A program made the position numbers and the translations under genes. From Trinickia mobilis (GTDB taxonomy: Bacteria; Pseudomonadota; Gammaproteobacteria; Burkholderiales; Burkholderiaceae), in assembly GCF_017315705.1 (NCBI RefSeq), contig NZ_JAFLRF010000028.1, positions 1 through 64,000 of the forward strand: a DNA stretch of 64,000 nt, written 5' to 3'. This document shows, in pieces, positions 29,491 to 38,718 of this stretch. The notes below the pieces were generated by a model. It saw nothing but the letters and a program-made list of their open reading frames with translations. It did not search any database and had not been told where the DNA came from. Within the stretch, counting starts at the first letter, position 1. Each line of letters opens with the position of its first letter.

Positions 29491-30777
29491 ATGCAACTTT
29501 TAACGATCGGAATCAACCACCATACAGCGCCAGTCGCCCTGCGCGAACGCGTGGCGTTTCCGCTCGACCAGATCAAGCCGGCTCTCGCGACCTTCAAGGA
29601 CCTCTGGCTCGGCCGCGCGGCCCCTAACGCGCCCGAAGCCGCGATCCTGTCCACCTGCAACCGCACCGAACTTTACTGCGCAACCGACGACCGCGCCGCG
29701 CGCGAAACCGCAATCGAGTGGCTGTCGAGGTACCACGGCATTCCGGTCGGCGAACTTGCGCCGCATGTCTATGCGCTGCCGCAGTCGGAAGCGGTCCGGC
29801 ACGCGTTCCGCGTCGCGTCGGGTCTCGATTCGATGGTGCTCGGCGAAACGCAAATCCTCGGACAATTGAAGGATGCGGTACGCACGGCATCCGAGGCGGG
29901 CGCGCTTGGCACGTACCTGAATCAGCTGTTCCAGCGCACGTTCTCGGTGGCGAAGGAAGTGCGCGGCACGACCGAGATCGGCGCACAGTCGGTGTCCATG
30001 GCCGCCGCGGCCGTGCGGCTCGCGCAGCGCATCTTCGACAAGGTCGCAAACCAGCGCGTGCTCTTCATCGGCGCCGGCGAAATGATCGAGCTGTGCGCGA
30101 CGCACTTCGCCGCCCAGCAGCCGCGCGAGCTGGTCGTCGCGAACCGCACCGCCGAGCGCGGCGCGAAGCTCGCCGAGCGCTTCAATGGCCGCTCGATCCC
30201 GCTCTCCGAGTTGCCCGCGCGGTTGCACGAGTTCGACATCATCGTGTCCTGCACGGCATCGACGCTGCCGATCATCGGCCTGGGCGCCGTCGAGCGCGCG
30301 GTGAAGGCGCGCCGCCACCGGCCGATCTTCATGGTCGATCTGGCCGTGCCGCGCGACATCGAGCCCGAAGTCGCGAAGCTCGAAGACGTGTTCCTCTACA
30401 CCGTCGACGACCTCGGCGCCATTGTGCGCGAAGGCAATGCGTCGCGGCAGGCGGCCGTCGCGCAAGCCGAGTCGATCATCGAGACACGCGTCGCGAACTA
30501 CATGCAGTGGCTCGATGCGCGCAGCATCGTGCCGGTGATCCGCCACATGCACACGCAAGCGGATTTGCTGCGCCAGGCGGAAGTCGAACGGGCGCTCAAG
30601 ATGCTCGCGCGCGGCGACGATCCGGCGGTGGTGCTCGAAGCGATGTCGCAGTCGCTGACCAACAAGCTCATTCACGGCCCGACTCACGCGCTCAATCGCG
30701 CAAGCAGCGAAAATCGCGATACGCTCATCGAGCTGTTGGGCGGGTTCTACAAGCATTCGAATTCTTCCGACCGTTAG
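29491..30777 (+). CDS. hemA: Glutamyl-tRNA reductase
   Basis: A 428-aa enzyme reducing glutamyl-tRNA(Glu) to glutamate-1-semialdehyde, the committed step of C5-pathway tetrapyrrole synthesis. The N terminus [20 protein letters not shown] and catalytic cysteine in [13 protein letters not shown] (about residue 54) are diagnostic. The NADPH domain shows [17 protein letters not shown] and [16 protein letters not shown]. The C-terminal dimerisation helix runs from about 320. The start at MQLLT is preferred over an upstream in-frame codon in the leader. It begins a conserved Burkholderiaceae run hemA-prfA-prmC-grxD-ubiX. Confidence 0.96.
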   Translation: MQLLTIGINHHTAPVALRERVAFPLDQIKPALATFKDLWLGRAAPNAPEAAILSTCNRTELYCATDDRAARETAIEWLSRYHGIPVGELAPHVYALPQSEAVRHAFRVASGLDSMVLGETQILGQLKDAVRTASEAGALGTYLNQLFQRTFSVAKEVRGTTEIGAQSVSMAAAAVRLAQRIFDKVANQRVLFIGAGEMIELCATHFAAQQPRELVVANRTAERGAKLAERFNGRSIPLSELPARLHEFDIIVSCTASTLPIIGLGAVERAVKARRHRPIFMVDLAVPRDIEPEVAKLEDVFLYTVDDLGAIVREGNASRQAAVAQAESIIETRVANYMQWLDARSIVPVIRHMHTQADLLRQAEVERALKMLARGDDPAVVLEAMSQSLTNKLIHGPTHALNRASSENRDTLIELLGGFYKHSNSSDR

Positions 30778-30907
30778 CGGCGCTGCCTCGCATCCTTGCT
30801 CCGCTACGGGAGCTCCGCGGGCAGACTGATCGACCTATTTCCCCACCCGCGGCTCCCCCGCCCCTTACCTCAGATTTGCAGCCTACCCGGGAGCCCCGCT
30901 CCACACC

Positions 30908-31990
30908 ATGAAAACGAGCATGCAACACAAGCTCGACCAGCTCGCCAACCGGCTGGCCGAACTCAATGACCTGCTAAGCCGCGAAGACGTCACGTCGAAC
31001 CTCGACCAGTACCGCAAGCTCACGCGCGAGCACGCCGAAATCGGGCCGGTGGTCGAGCATTACGCGCGCTGGCGGCAGGCGCTCACCGATTCGGCGACCG
31101 CTCAGGAACTGCTCGCCGATGCTTCGATGCGCGATTTCGCCGAAGAGGAAGTGCGCGGCGCGCGCGAGAAGATGAGCCAGCTCGAAGGCGAGCTGCGCAC
31201 GATGCTGCTGCCGAAAGATCCCAACGACGACCGCAACATCTTCGTCGAAATCCGCGCGGGCACCGGCGGCGACGAGTCGGCGCTGTTCGCGGGCGATCTG
31301 CTGCGCATGTACCTGCGCTATGCCGAGCGCCAGCGCTGGCAGGTCGAGACAATGTCGGAGAGCGCGTCGGACCTCGGCGGCTACAAGGAAGTGATCGTGC
31401 GGATCGCGGGCCAGGGCGCGTATTCGCGCCTCAAGTTCGAATCCGGCGGACACCGCGTGCAGCGCGTGCCGGCGACCGAGACGCAAGGCCGCATCCATAC
31501 GTCGGCGTGCACGGTGGCGGTCATGCCGGAAGCCGACGAGATCGGCGAAGTCGAGATCAATCCGGCAGACCTGCGCATCGATACGTTCCGCGCGTCCGGC
31601 GCGGGTGGCCAGCACATCAACAAGACGGACTCGGCGGTGCGCGTCACCCACCTTCCGACGGGGATCGTCGTCGAATGCCAGGACGACCGCTCGCAGCACA
31701 AGAACAAGGACCGCGCGCTGAAGGTGCTCGCCGCGCGCATCAAGGACAAGCAATACCACGAGCAGCATGCGAAGGAAGCGGCGACGCGCAAGAGCCTGAT
31801 CGGCTCGGGCGACCGGTCCGAGCGGATTCGCACCTACAACTTCCCGCAGGGGCGGCTCACCGATCACCGCATCAACCTGACGCTGTACCGGCTCGAAGCG
31901 ATCATGGACGGCGATCTCGACGAACTGATCGCCGCGCTCGTCAGCGAGCATCAGGCGGAGCTGCTGGCGTCGCTGGGCGACGCCGACTGA
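30908..31990 (+). CDS. prfA: Peptide chain release factor 1
   Basis: RF1 (360 aa) recognises UAA and UAG and triggers peptide release. The anticodon-like tripeptide is PAT in [18 protein letters not shown], which identifies RF1 and not RF2. The catalytic GGQ is in [19 protein letters not shown] (about 231-249). N-terminal coiled-coil domain 1 precedes it. The GGQ glutamine is the methylation target of PrmC, encoded immediately downstream after 36 bp. The start could be M1 (MKTSMQHK) or the Met four codons later. Confidence 0.97.
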   Translation: MKTSMQHKLDQLANRLAELNDLLSREDVTSNLDQYRKLTREHAEIGPVVEHYARWRQALTDSATAQELLADASMRDFAEEEVRGAREKMSQLEGELRTMLLPKDPNDDRNIFVEIRAGTGGDESALFAGDLLRMYLRYAERQRWQVETMSESASDLGGYKEVIVRIAGQGAYSRLKFESGGHRVQRVPATETQGRIHTSACTVAVMPEADEIGEVEINPADLRIDTFRASGAGGQHINKTDSAVRVTHLPTGIVVECQDDRSQHKNKDRALKVLAARIKDKQYHEQHAKEAATRKSLIGSGDRSERIRTYNFPQGRLTDHRINLTLYRLEAIMDGDLDELIAALVSEHQAELLASLGDAD

Positions 31991-32026
31991 GGTCGTGCGA
32001 CGTCTGCCGGAACAAGGCGCCTGCTT

Positions 32027-32899
32027 ATGAACACCGCCGCCGACTCTGGACTCACGCCGCAAACGGCTGCGTCGTTGCTGCGCGCGTCGGCGCTGCCCGC
32101 GCTCGAAGCGCGGATTCTGCTCACGCATGCGCTCGGCTGGCGCCGAACCGAACTGATCACGCGCGGCGACGAGCCGTTGTCCGACGCCGCATGCGCGCAG
32201 TATCGAGCGCTCGAAGCGCGTCGCGCGGCAGGTGAGCCGATCGCGCAGATCGTCGGCGCGCGCGAGTTCTTCGGCCTCGAATTCGAAGTGACGCCGCACG
32301 TGCTGATTCCGCGGCCGGAGACCGAGCTGCTAGTCGAGACAGCGCTCGCCGCGCTCGACGGCACGGCGGCGCCGCGCGTGCTCGACCTCGGCACGGGGAC
32401 CGGCGCGATCGCGGTGGCGATTGCGTCAGCGCGGCCCGACGCGCGCGTCTGGGCGCTCGACCGCTCCGCCGAAGCGCTCGCCGTGGCGGCGCGCAATGCC
32501 ACCAAGCTGCTCGACGCCAAACGCCCCGGCGGTGCGCTGCAGTTGCTGCAAAGCGACTGGTACACGGCGCTCGACCCGGCGCTCTCGTTCGACGCAATCG
32601 TCAGCAATCCACCGTATATCCGGCACGGCGACCCGCATCTGACTGAAGGCGACCTGCGCTTCGAACCGCACGGCGCGCTCACCGACGAGGCGGACGGTTT
32701 ATCGGCGATCCGGATCATCGTGGCCGGCGCGCGCTCGCGCCTCGCGTCACGCGGCCAGTTGTGGATCGAACACGGCTACGACCAGGCCGCCGACGTGCGC
32801 GCCCTGCTCGCCGCGCAAGGCTTCGAAAGCGTGCATTCGCGCGCCGACCTTGCTGCCATCGAACGCATCAGCGGCGGCACGTGGATCGACGGCGGATGA
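32027..32899 (+). CDS. prmC: Release-factor glutamine N5-methyltransferase
   Basis: A 290-aa SAM-dependent enzyme that methylates the GGQ glutamine of release factors. SAM-binding motif I is VLDLGTGTGAIAVAIASARP (about 121-140), and the glutamine-binding signature NPPY is in AIVSNPPYIRHGDP. The N-terminal helical domain contains ARILLTHALGWRRTELITR, and PIAQIVGAREFFGLEF precedes the catalytic domain. The functional link to the neighbouring prfA is established for this pair. The next gene, grxD, follows after 135 bp. Confidence 0.95.
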   Translation: MNTAADSGLTPQTAASLLRASALPALEARILLTHALGWRRTELITRGDEPLSDAACAQYRALEARRAAGEPIAQIVGAREFFGLEFEVTPHVLIPRPETELLVETALAALDGTAAPRVLDLGTGTGAIAVAIASARPDARVWALDRSAEALAVAARNATKLLDAKRPGGALQLLQSDWYTALDPALSFDAIVSNPPYIRHGDPHLTEGDLRFEPHGALTDEADGLSAIRIIVAGARSRLASRGQLWIEHGYDQAADVRALLAAQGFESVHSRADLAAIERISGGTWIDGG

Positions 32900-33034
32900 A
32901 CGCCGGCCTGAACGGCGCCGAGGCCCCAGCCCGCGCCATCGCCCGCCGTTGACGCCGGCGCCGCCCTCAGCCCGGCCCGGCGAATTCCGCTATCATTTCG
33001 ATCTATCTCTACCCCACAAAACGCAAGGCCCCCC

Positions 33035-33346
33035 ATGGACACGCAACAACGCATCAAGCAAATCGTCGGCGAGAACTCCGTCGTGCTCTTCATGAAAGGC
33101 AACGCGCAATTCCCGATGTGCGGCTTCTCTGGCCGCGCGGTGCAGATCCTGAAGGCATGCGGCGTCGATCAGTTCAAGACCGTCAACGTCCTCGACGACG
33201 AAGACATCCGCCAAGGCATCAAGGAATACTCCAACTGGCCGACCATTCCGCAGCTCTACGTGAAGGGCGAATTCATCGGCGGCTCGGACATCCTGATGGA
33301 GATGTATCAGTCCGGCGAGCTGCAGCAATTGTTCGCAGCGGCGTAA
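33035..33346 (+). CDS. grxD: Monothiol glutaredoxin Grx4 type
   Basis: A 103-aa monothiol glutaredoxin that binds a [2Fe-2S] cluster with glutathione and works in iron-sulfur trafficking. The CGFS active site is in NAQFPMCGFSGRAVQILKAC (about 24-43). NWPTIPQLYVKGEFIGGSDI carries the cis-Pro (TIP) and glutathione-binding residues. The length is standard. It is followed after 43 bp by ubiX. A TATCAT box near 32992 is a possible -10 element for an internal promoter. Confidence 0.96.
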   Translation: MDTQQRIKQIVGENSVVLFMKGNAQFPMCGFSGRAVQILKACGVDQFKTVNVLDDEDIRQGIKEYSNWPTIPQLYVKGEFIGGSDILMEMYQSGELQQLFAAA

Positions 33347-33389
33347 AGCCGTCCGCGTCGCTTCACGCTCCCGGCCAGCGGCAAGTTCG

Positions 33390-33989
33390 ATGGAGACCCG
33401 CAGCGCGCCGCCGCGCCGGCTGATTGTCGCGATGACCGGCGCCACCGGCGCAATCTACGGCGTGCGACTGCTCGAGACGCTGCGGCGCACGGGCGACGTC
33501 GAAACCCACCTGCTGATCTCCGGCGCCGGCTGGCTCAACATCCAGCACGAACTCGGGCTCACCAAGGACGACGTCCATCCGCTCGCCGATGTCGTGCATT
33601 CGGTGCGCGACGTGGGGGCAAGCATCGCATCGGGGTCGTTCGCGACCGACGGGATGATCGTCGCGCCCTGTTCGATGAAGACGCTCGCGAGCATCGCGCA
33701 CGGCCTTTCCGACAACCTCATCGCCCGCGCTGCCGACGTCACGCTCAAGGAGCGCCGGCGCCTCGTGCTGATGGTGCGCGAAACGCCGCTGAACCTCGCG
33801 CATCTGCGCAACATGACGGCCGTGACCGAAATGGGCGGCGTCATTTTTCCACCGCTACCCGCGTTCTACAACCGGCCGGCCTCGATCGACGAGATGGTCG
33901 ATCACACGGTCGCCCGGGTGCTCGATATGTTCGCAATCGGCACGCCGCCCGCGCCGGTCTGGCAGGGAATGCGCGGCGTCGACGGCTGA
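33390..33989 (+). CDS. ubiX: Flavin prenyltransferase UbiX
   Basis: A 199-aa flavin prenyltransferase that makes prenylated FMN, the cofactor of UbiD-type decarboxylases in ubiquinone synthesis. The FMN-binding N terminus is RRLIVAMTGATGAIYGVRLL. Further signatures are IASGSFATDGMIVAPCSMKT, RLVLMVRETPLNLAHLRNM and VIFPPLPAFYNRPAS. The family is a homododecamer in the cytosol. It is the last gene in the hemA-prfA-prmC-grxD-ubiX series; ubiD is elsewhere. Confidence 0.95.
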   Translation: METRSAPPRRLIVAMTGATGAIYGVRLLETLRRTGDVETHLLISGAGWLNIQHELGLTKDDVHPLADVVHSVRDVGASIASGSFATDGMIVAPCSMKTLASIAHGLSDNLIARAADVTLKERRRLVLMVRETPLNLAHLRNMTAVTEMGGVIFPPLPAFYNRPASIDEMVDHTVARVLDMFAIGTPPAPVWQGMRGVDG

Positions 33990-34122
33990 AGCGCGGACGC
34001 CGCCGATTACCAACAGCGGCGACGCAATCAATTCCGCCTGAGCCGGTTTATCAAGCAGCAATACGCGCCTATATTCGAAGCAACCTCACTTTCCGCATCG
34101 CGCTCGACGCGATGTTGCCCAA

Positions 34123-34911
34123 ATGTCCCGCCTTCCTTCCGTCTACCTGTCCCACGGCGCGCCGACGCTGCCGATCGATCCGTCGCTGCCGTCCGCTGAA
34201 TTTGCATTGCTGGCCGAGCGTTTGCCGCGTCCGCGCACAATCCTGATGCTGTCGGCGCACTGGGGGACTGCGGCCCCCGTCGCCAGCACCGCCGAAAAGC
34301 CCGAGACGATCCACGACTTCTACGGCTTTCCGCGCGCGCTGTACGAATTCCAGTATCCGGCGCCCGGTGCGCCAGAGGTGGCGCGGCAAGCGGTTGCACT
34401 GCTCGCCGAAGCGGGAATCGCAGCCCGCACTGAAGCCCGCGGTCTCGACCACGGCGCATGGGTGCCGATGCTGCTGATGTTTCCGCACGCGGACGTGCCC
34501 GTCGCGCAGTTGTCGATCCAGCCGCGCATGAATGCGGCTCATCACTACAAGATCGGGCGCGCGCTGCGTCCGCTGCGCGATAGCGGCGTGATGGTAATCG
34601 GCTCCGGCCAGATCACGCACAACCTGCGCGCGGTCGACTTTTCCGCCCGGCCGGAAGACGCCGATCCGCGTGTCGCCGAGTTCACCGATTGGTTCGAAGC
34701 GCGGCTCGCCGCGCGCGATGTCGATGCACTGCTCGACTATCGGCGGCAAGCGCCGCACGCGGTGCTCATGCATCCGACCGACGAGCATCTGCTGCCGGTG
34801 TTCTCCGCGCTTGGCGCGGCCGACGACGACTACACGCTTGATAGGCAGTCGCTTGGCACCTACCAGCGCTCGCTGGCGATGACGAACTACGTGTTCGGCA
34901 GCGCGAATTAA
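34123..34911 (+). CDS. DODA-type class III extradiol ring-cleavage dioxygenase
   Basis: A 262-aa non-heme iron (or zinc) protein of the YgiD/DODA family. Metal- and substrate-binding segments are VYLSHGAPTLPIDPS, LMLSAHWGTAAPV, GLDHGAWVPMLLM and LMHPTDEHLLPVFSALGA, all with the conserved histidines. Family members cleave catecholic rings such as DOPA in vitro; the physiological substrate here is unknown. It is a single-gene unit ended by a bidirectional terminator shared with the convergent APC transporter. Confidence 0.9.
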   Translation: MSRLPSVYLSHGAPTLPIDPSLPSAEFALLAERLPRPRTILMLSAHWGTAAPVASTAEKPETIHDFYGFPRALYEFQYPAPGAPEVARQAVALLAEAGIAARTEARGLDHGAWVPMLLMFPHADVPVAQLSIQPRMNAAHHYKIGRALRPLRDSGVMVIGSGQITHNLRAVDFSARPEDADPRVAEFTDWFEARLAARDVDALLDYRRQAPHAVLMHPTDEHLLPVFSALGAADDDYTLDRQSLGTYQRSLAMTNYVFGSAN

Positions 34912-34961
34912 AAGCGCCCAGGCCGCACTGACGCGACCGACGAAACGGCAAGCGTCAAGAA

Positions 34962-34991
34962 AAAGCCCGCCTGATTGCTCAGGCGGGCTTT
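34962..34991. terminator. Bidirectional intrinsic terminator
   Basis: A perfect 13-bp stem aaagcccgcctga/tcaggcgggcttt (34962-34974 with 34979-34991) with a TTGC loop. A-rich and T-rich flanks allow use from both directions, between the convergent dioxygenase and APC transporter genes. Confidence 0.88.
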
Positions 34992-35025
34992 CACATCAAG
35001 CAGGTGGAACCCAGCGACCCACCGC

Positions 35026-36618
35026 TCAAGCGCCGATCCCCTCGAGAATCTCATCGTGCGATTCGCGCTCGCTCAGATACTCGGTGCGATAGCCCGAGCT
35101 CACGCCCCAGAAGTAGAAGCCGAGCGCCACAATGGCCACGACCAGCATGTCCCAGCCGTACGGCAGCACGCCCATGCCGCCGAACTGATGGCTGCCGATC
35201 AGGGACAGGATCGCCATCGCCGGCAGGTAGGCCACGAGCCACCATGCAGCCTTCAGATCACGACCCCAGCCTGCCCAGCCCGACTTGCCCTGAAAGTAAA
35301 AGTACACCGGCAGCGCGACGATCATCAGCAGAATGATTTCGCCGGTCAGCGGCCACTTCGCCCAGTACAGCACGAGCGACGCGCAGACGAACGCGAACGG
35401 CGCGATCACCTTCATGCCCGGTACGGTGAGCGGACGCTCGAGGTCCGTTGCCGCGCGGCGCAGCGCCATCAGCGCGATCGGGCCGGTGAGGTAGGAAATC
35501 ACCGTCGCGACCGAGATCACCGCCGCGAGCGAGCTCCAGCCGCGAAAGAAGAACAGGAAGATGAACGAGACGATCAGGTTGAACCACATCGCATTGCGAG
35601 GCACGCCGTAGAACGGGTGCACGTTGCCGAACATCTTCGGCATCGTGTTGTTGCGCTCCATCGCGTAGATCATGCGCGTGGTCGTCGCCATGTAGGTCGT
35701 GCCGGTGCCGCTCGGGCTCACGAACGCGTCGATGTAGAGCAGGATCGCCAGCCAGTTCAGGTTCAGCGCAAGCGCCAGTTCCGCGAACGGCGACTTGAAG
35801 TTGAAGTGGTTCCAGCCCTTCATCACGTCGCCGGGGCTCACCGCGCCGATATACGCCACTTGCAGCAGCACGTAGATCACGAGTGCAAGCAGGATCGAGC
35901 CGATCACGGCGAACGGCACGCTCTTGGCCGGATTGCGCGCTTCACCGGCCAGGTTGATCGGGCTCTGGAAGCCGTTGAAGCTGAACACGATGCCGCTCGT
36001 CGCGACCGCGGTCAGCACCGACGACCAGCCGTACGGAGCGAAATTGCTCGACGTGCCGAAGTTGTCCGAATGGAAACCCGTGAGCAGCAGGCCGAGGATC
36101 GTCGCGCCGGGGATGATGAACTTGAACACGGTGATCGCCGAGTTGGCGCGCGCGAACACCTTGACGCCCCAGTAGTTCAACAGGAAGTAGATCACCACGA
36201 GCACGGCGGAGAGCAACAGACCGTTTGTGGTTAGCGAGCCGTTGACGAAGAGCTCGTGCGCCCATTCGTAGGGCCAGGTGCTCATGTACTGAATCGACGC
36301 TTCGGCTTCGATCGGAATCACCGACACGATCGCGATCCAGTTCGCCCACGCGCTGATGAAACCGACCAGCGCGCCGTGCGAGTAGCGCGCGTAGCGCACC
36401 ATACCGCCGGATTCCGGGAACATCGCACCGAGTTCGGCATACGTCAGAGCAATCGCGAGAATCACGACAGCGCCGATCACCCATGCGCAAACCGCCGCAG
36501 GACCGGCGATTTTGGCTGCCTTCCATGCGCCGAAGAGCCAGCCCGATCCGATGATCGAACCCAGGCCTGTCAGCATCAGTGCAATCGGCCCAACGTTCCG
36601 TTGAATAGAACTTTTCAC
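35026..36618 (-). CDS. APC-superfamily amino acid permease
   Basis: A 530-aa inner-membrane transporter with about twelve hydrophobic segments. The N-terminal signature IALMLTGLGSIIGSGWLFGA is the unwound TM1 region (GSG motif) of amino acid/polyamine/organocation carriers, followed by ALTYAELGAMFPESGGMVRYA. Substrate specificity cannot be read from sequence. The start is chosen as GTG (MKSSIQRN...) because an aggag ribosome site lies just 6 bp before it; an ATG ten codons upstream has no such site. It converges on the dioxygenase gene. The 450-bp region upstream holds the divergent csp promoter. Confidence 0.88.
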   Translation of the reverse strand: MKSSIQRNVGPIALMLTGLGSIIGSGWLFGAWKAAKIAGPAAVCAWVIGAVVILAIALTYAELGAMFPESGGMVRYARYSHGALVGFISAWANWIAIVSVIPIEAEASIQYMSTWPYEWAHELFVNGSLTTNGLLLSAVLVVIYFLLNYWGVKVFARANSAITVFKFIIPGATILGLLLTGFHSDNFGTSSNFAPYGWSSVLTAVATSGIVFSFNGFQSPINLAGEARNPAKSVPFAVIGSILLALVIYVLLQVAYIGAVSPGDVMKGWNHFNFKSPFAELALALNLNWLAILLYIDAFVSPSGTGTTYMATTTRMIYAMERNNTMPKMFGNVHPFYGVPRNAMWFNLIVSFIFLFFFRGWSSLAAVISVATVISYLTGPIALMALRRAATDLERPLTVPGMKVIAPFAFVCASLVLYWAKWPLTGEIILLMIVALPVYFYFQGKSGWAGWGRDLKAAWWLVAYLPAMAILSLIGSHQFGGMGVLPYGWDMLVVAIVALGFYFWGVSSGYRTEYLSERESHDEILEGIGA

Positions 36619-36893
36619 GACTTCTCCTTCCGATATCTCAAAAGGCATGGTCAGTGCGGCAGTGCATAAGACTCCGTGCACGGCGCGCTTACCGCCACGC
36701 GTTCTGTGAAGGCCGATGTGCCACTCGGTGCAACCGGCCACGCGGCGCGTAGTTTAACGGTTGCAACCGCCGAATGGCGCCAAAATGGTTCAGTCACTAC
36801 AAAAAAACAGCCGGCTTGCAAGATTTGTAAGCGTTATGCCCGCCATATATTCTTAACGCTTTCGAAAAGCCCCCCAAGCTTGTCGGGATTGGG

Positions 36894-36922
36894 TTGACCT
36901 TTCATGACTTTCGCCTTATAAA
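36894..36922 (+). promoter_or_regulatory. Sigma-70 promoter of the cold-shock gene
   Basis: TTGACC (36894-36899), a 17-bp spacer and TATAAA (36917-36922) form a near-consensus housekeeping promoter. Transcription would start near 36929 and give a 5' leader of roughly 140 nt before the csp start codon, a length typical of cspA-type mRNAs. Confidence 0.75.
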
Positions 36923-37029
36923 GTCCGGGCAGGATTTCAAGTGGCGAGTGAATTGGTCTTTCGTAGTTTCGCCCCATCAACGGTACTCCGGTTGGTCTAT
37001 TACCCTTCCTTGATTTTCGTGCGCTCCCC

Positions 37030-37047
37030 AAGGCTTCGGCCTTTTTT
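37030..37047 (+). promoter_or_regulatory. TTCG-capped hairpin with T-tract in the csp leader
   Basis: aaggc-ttcg-gcctt (37030-37043), immediately followed by more T to 37047, lies 24 bp before the csp start codon. It has the layout of a short intrinsic terminator within the 5' leader and could act as an attenuator or RNA thermosensor element. Confidence 0.5.
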
Positions 37048-37071
37048 ACCCATTGTTTAGGAAAAAGTAAT

Positions 37072-37275
37072 ATGGAAACCGGTACCGTCAAGTGGTTCAA
37101 TGACGCAAAGGGCTTTGGCTTCATCACCCCGGACGGCGGCGGCGAAGATCTGTTCGCGCATTTCTCCGAAATCCGCACGGAAGGCTTCAAGACGCTGCAA
37201 GAAAACCAGAAAGTGACGTTCGAAGTGAAGACTGGCCCGAAGGGCAAGCAAGCTGCGAACATCAAGCCGGCGTAA
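37072..37275 (+). CDS. Cold-shock protein, CspA family
   Basis: A 67-aa single cold-shock domain that binds single-stranded RNA/DNA. It begins [20 protein letters not shown] with RNP1 (KGFGFI), and RNP2 is [29 protein letters not shown] completes the barrel. An AGGAAAAAG ribosome site precedes the ATG. The long leader, a perfect-spacing promoter and a strong terminator define a monocistronic unit. Several csp paralogues are usual in this group, so I do not assign cspA itself. Cold induction through the leader is inference. Confidence 0.95.
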   Translation: METGTVKWFNDAKGFGFITPDGGGEDLFAHFSEIRTEGFKTLQENQKVTFEVKTGPKGKQAANIKPA

Positions 37276-37301
37276 GCCAGCCCAGCCTTAACAGGATGCT
37301 G

Positions 37302-37329
37302 AAAAGCCCCGCAAATGCGGGGCTTTTTT
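37302..37329 (+). terminator. Rho-independent terminator of csp
   Basis: Stem aaaagccccgc/gcggggctttt with a four-base loop (37302-37327) followed by T to 37329. It lies 26 bp after the csp stop codon and also faces the end of the convergent Hsp70-like gene. Confidence 0.9.
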
Positions 37330-37368
37330 ATTTGTCCGACGAGAGAGCCAGGCCAGCGTGAAAACGCG

Positions 37369-38619
37369 TCAGTGAAAAATGCGCTGGGCGTGAATTCCAA
37401 GGCCGGTCGCCACGCTGGCAAGGCGGTCGCCGAATACCGGCTTCGCCCCGGGAAACGCTCCGGCCAAGGCGTTCGACAGGAACGCCAGCCCAGTCGAGCC
37501 GCCCGTGAAATAGATCGCACCGACATCGCGCGGCGCGATGCCCGCGGCCTGCACGGTATCGCGCGCGGCTTGGACGATGCGCTGCGCTTCGTCGATGCCG
37601 GCTTCGATCAGTTGCGCTTCATCGAACGCGAGCCGCAGGTCTTCCTCCACCGCCTCCAGGTCGATCAGCGTCTGGCCGCCGGCCGCCACGCCGATCTTCG
37701 CCTCTTCCGCCCGCGCCGCCATCGCGTGGCCAAGGCGCCGCTCGACGACGCGCATCAGGCGGTCATGCTGCCGCACATCGGTGTAAAGATGCCGCATCAG
37801 CTTCAATTCGCTCACGCGCTTCGGCCCGTAGACCGTGTTGATCAAATGCCAGGTCGCGAGGTCGAAATAGATGCGGTTCGGCAATTCGCGTCCTTCCGGA
37901 TCGAGCGAGCGGTAGCCGAGTTCGCGCAGGATCGTCGTCAGTTCGACGCGCCGGTCGAAGTCCGTCCCGGCCACGTGCACGCCGTGATGCGCGAGCACGT
38001 CGTCCTTGCGCTCAATTCGTTTCATGCGCTCGGGACCGACTCGCACGAGCGAAAAGTCCGACGTACCGCCGCCGATATCGGCGACCAGCACGAGCCCTTC
38101 TTCGGTGAGCCGCGATTCGTAGTCGAACGCGGCGGCAATCGGCTCGTACTGGAAGTGGATGTCCGTGAGCCCGACCGAGCGCGCCGCTCTTTCGAGCTGC
38201 CGCTGCGCGAGGGAATCGGCGCGCGGATCGTCGTCGACGAAGAACACCGGACGGCCGAGCACGGCCTGCTCGATGGGCGCGCCGGCAAACGCCTCCGCCT
38301 TGCCCTTCAGGTGATCGACGAAGATCGCGATCACGTCGGTGTATTTGATCGCGGAGCCGTCGCCGAGGTCGGTCGTGGTTTCGGCGAGCGCCGAGCCGAG
38401 GATGCTTTTCATCGAGCGCATCAGGCGGCCGTCGAAGCCGTCGATATACGCTTCCAGCGCGGCGCGGCCGAATTCGCGCGTGTGTTCGTCGGTGTTGAAA
38501 AATACGGCGGTGGGCAGCGTCGTGTAGTCGCCCTCGACCGGTGCAAGCCGCACACCGCCGCCGATGGGCAGCGCGACGGCCGAGTTCGAGGTGCCGAAGT
38601 CAATCGCGCAATAAGTCAT
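37369..38619 (-). CDS. Hsp70-family protein (YegD-like, ATPase domain only)
   Basis: A 416-aa actin/Hsp70-fold protein. Phosphate-binding loop 1 is AIDFGTSNSAVALP at the N terminus, loop 2 is LVLVADIGGGTSDFSLVRVG (about 196-215), and the adenosine motif is IYFTGGSTGLAFLSNAL near the C terminus. The peptide-binding lid domain of DnaK is absent, as in E. coli YegD. Its role is uncertain; family members are annotated as putative chaperones. It stands alone, converging on the csp terminator. Confidence 0.85.
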   Translation of the reverse strand: MTYCAIDFGTSNSAVALPIGGGVRLAPVEGDYTTLPTAVFFNTDEHTREFGRAALEAYIDGFDGRLMRSMKSILGSALAETTTDLGDGSAIKYTDVIAIFVDHLKGKAEAFAGAPIEQAVLGRPVFFVDDDPRADSLAQRQLERAARSVGLTDIHFQYEPIAAAFDYESRLTEEGLVLVADIGGGTSDFSLVRVGPERMKRIERKDDVLAHHGVHVAGTDFDRRVELTTILRELGYRSLDPEGRELPNRIYFDLATWHLINTVYGPKRVSELKLMRHLYTDVRQHDRLMRVVERRLGHAMAARAEEAKIGVAAGGQTLIDLEAVEEDLRLAFDEAQLIEAGIDEAQRIVQAARDTVQAAGIAPRDVGAIYFTGGSTGLAFLSNALAGAFPGAKPVFGDRLASVATGLGIHAQRIFH

Positions 38620-38718
38620 GGCTTAAATCGCATCACGCTTGGCGCGAACAATTGAGGACCGGTTTTTTATCATAAAAGCACCGCCGCCATCAACCCGGGG
38701 GCACCCGCCGTCACGCGC

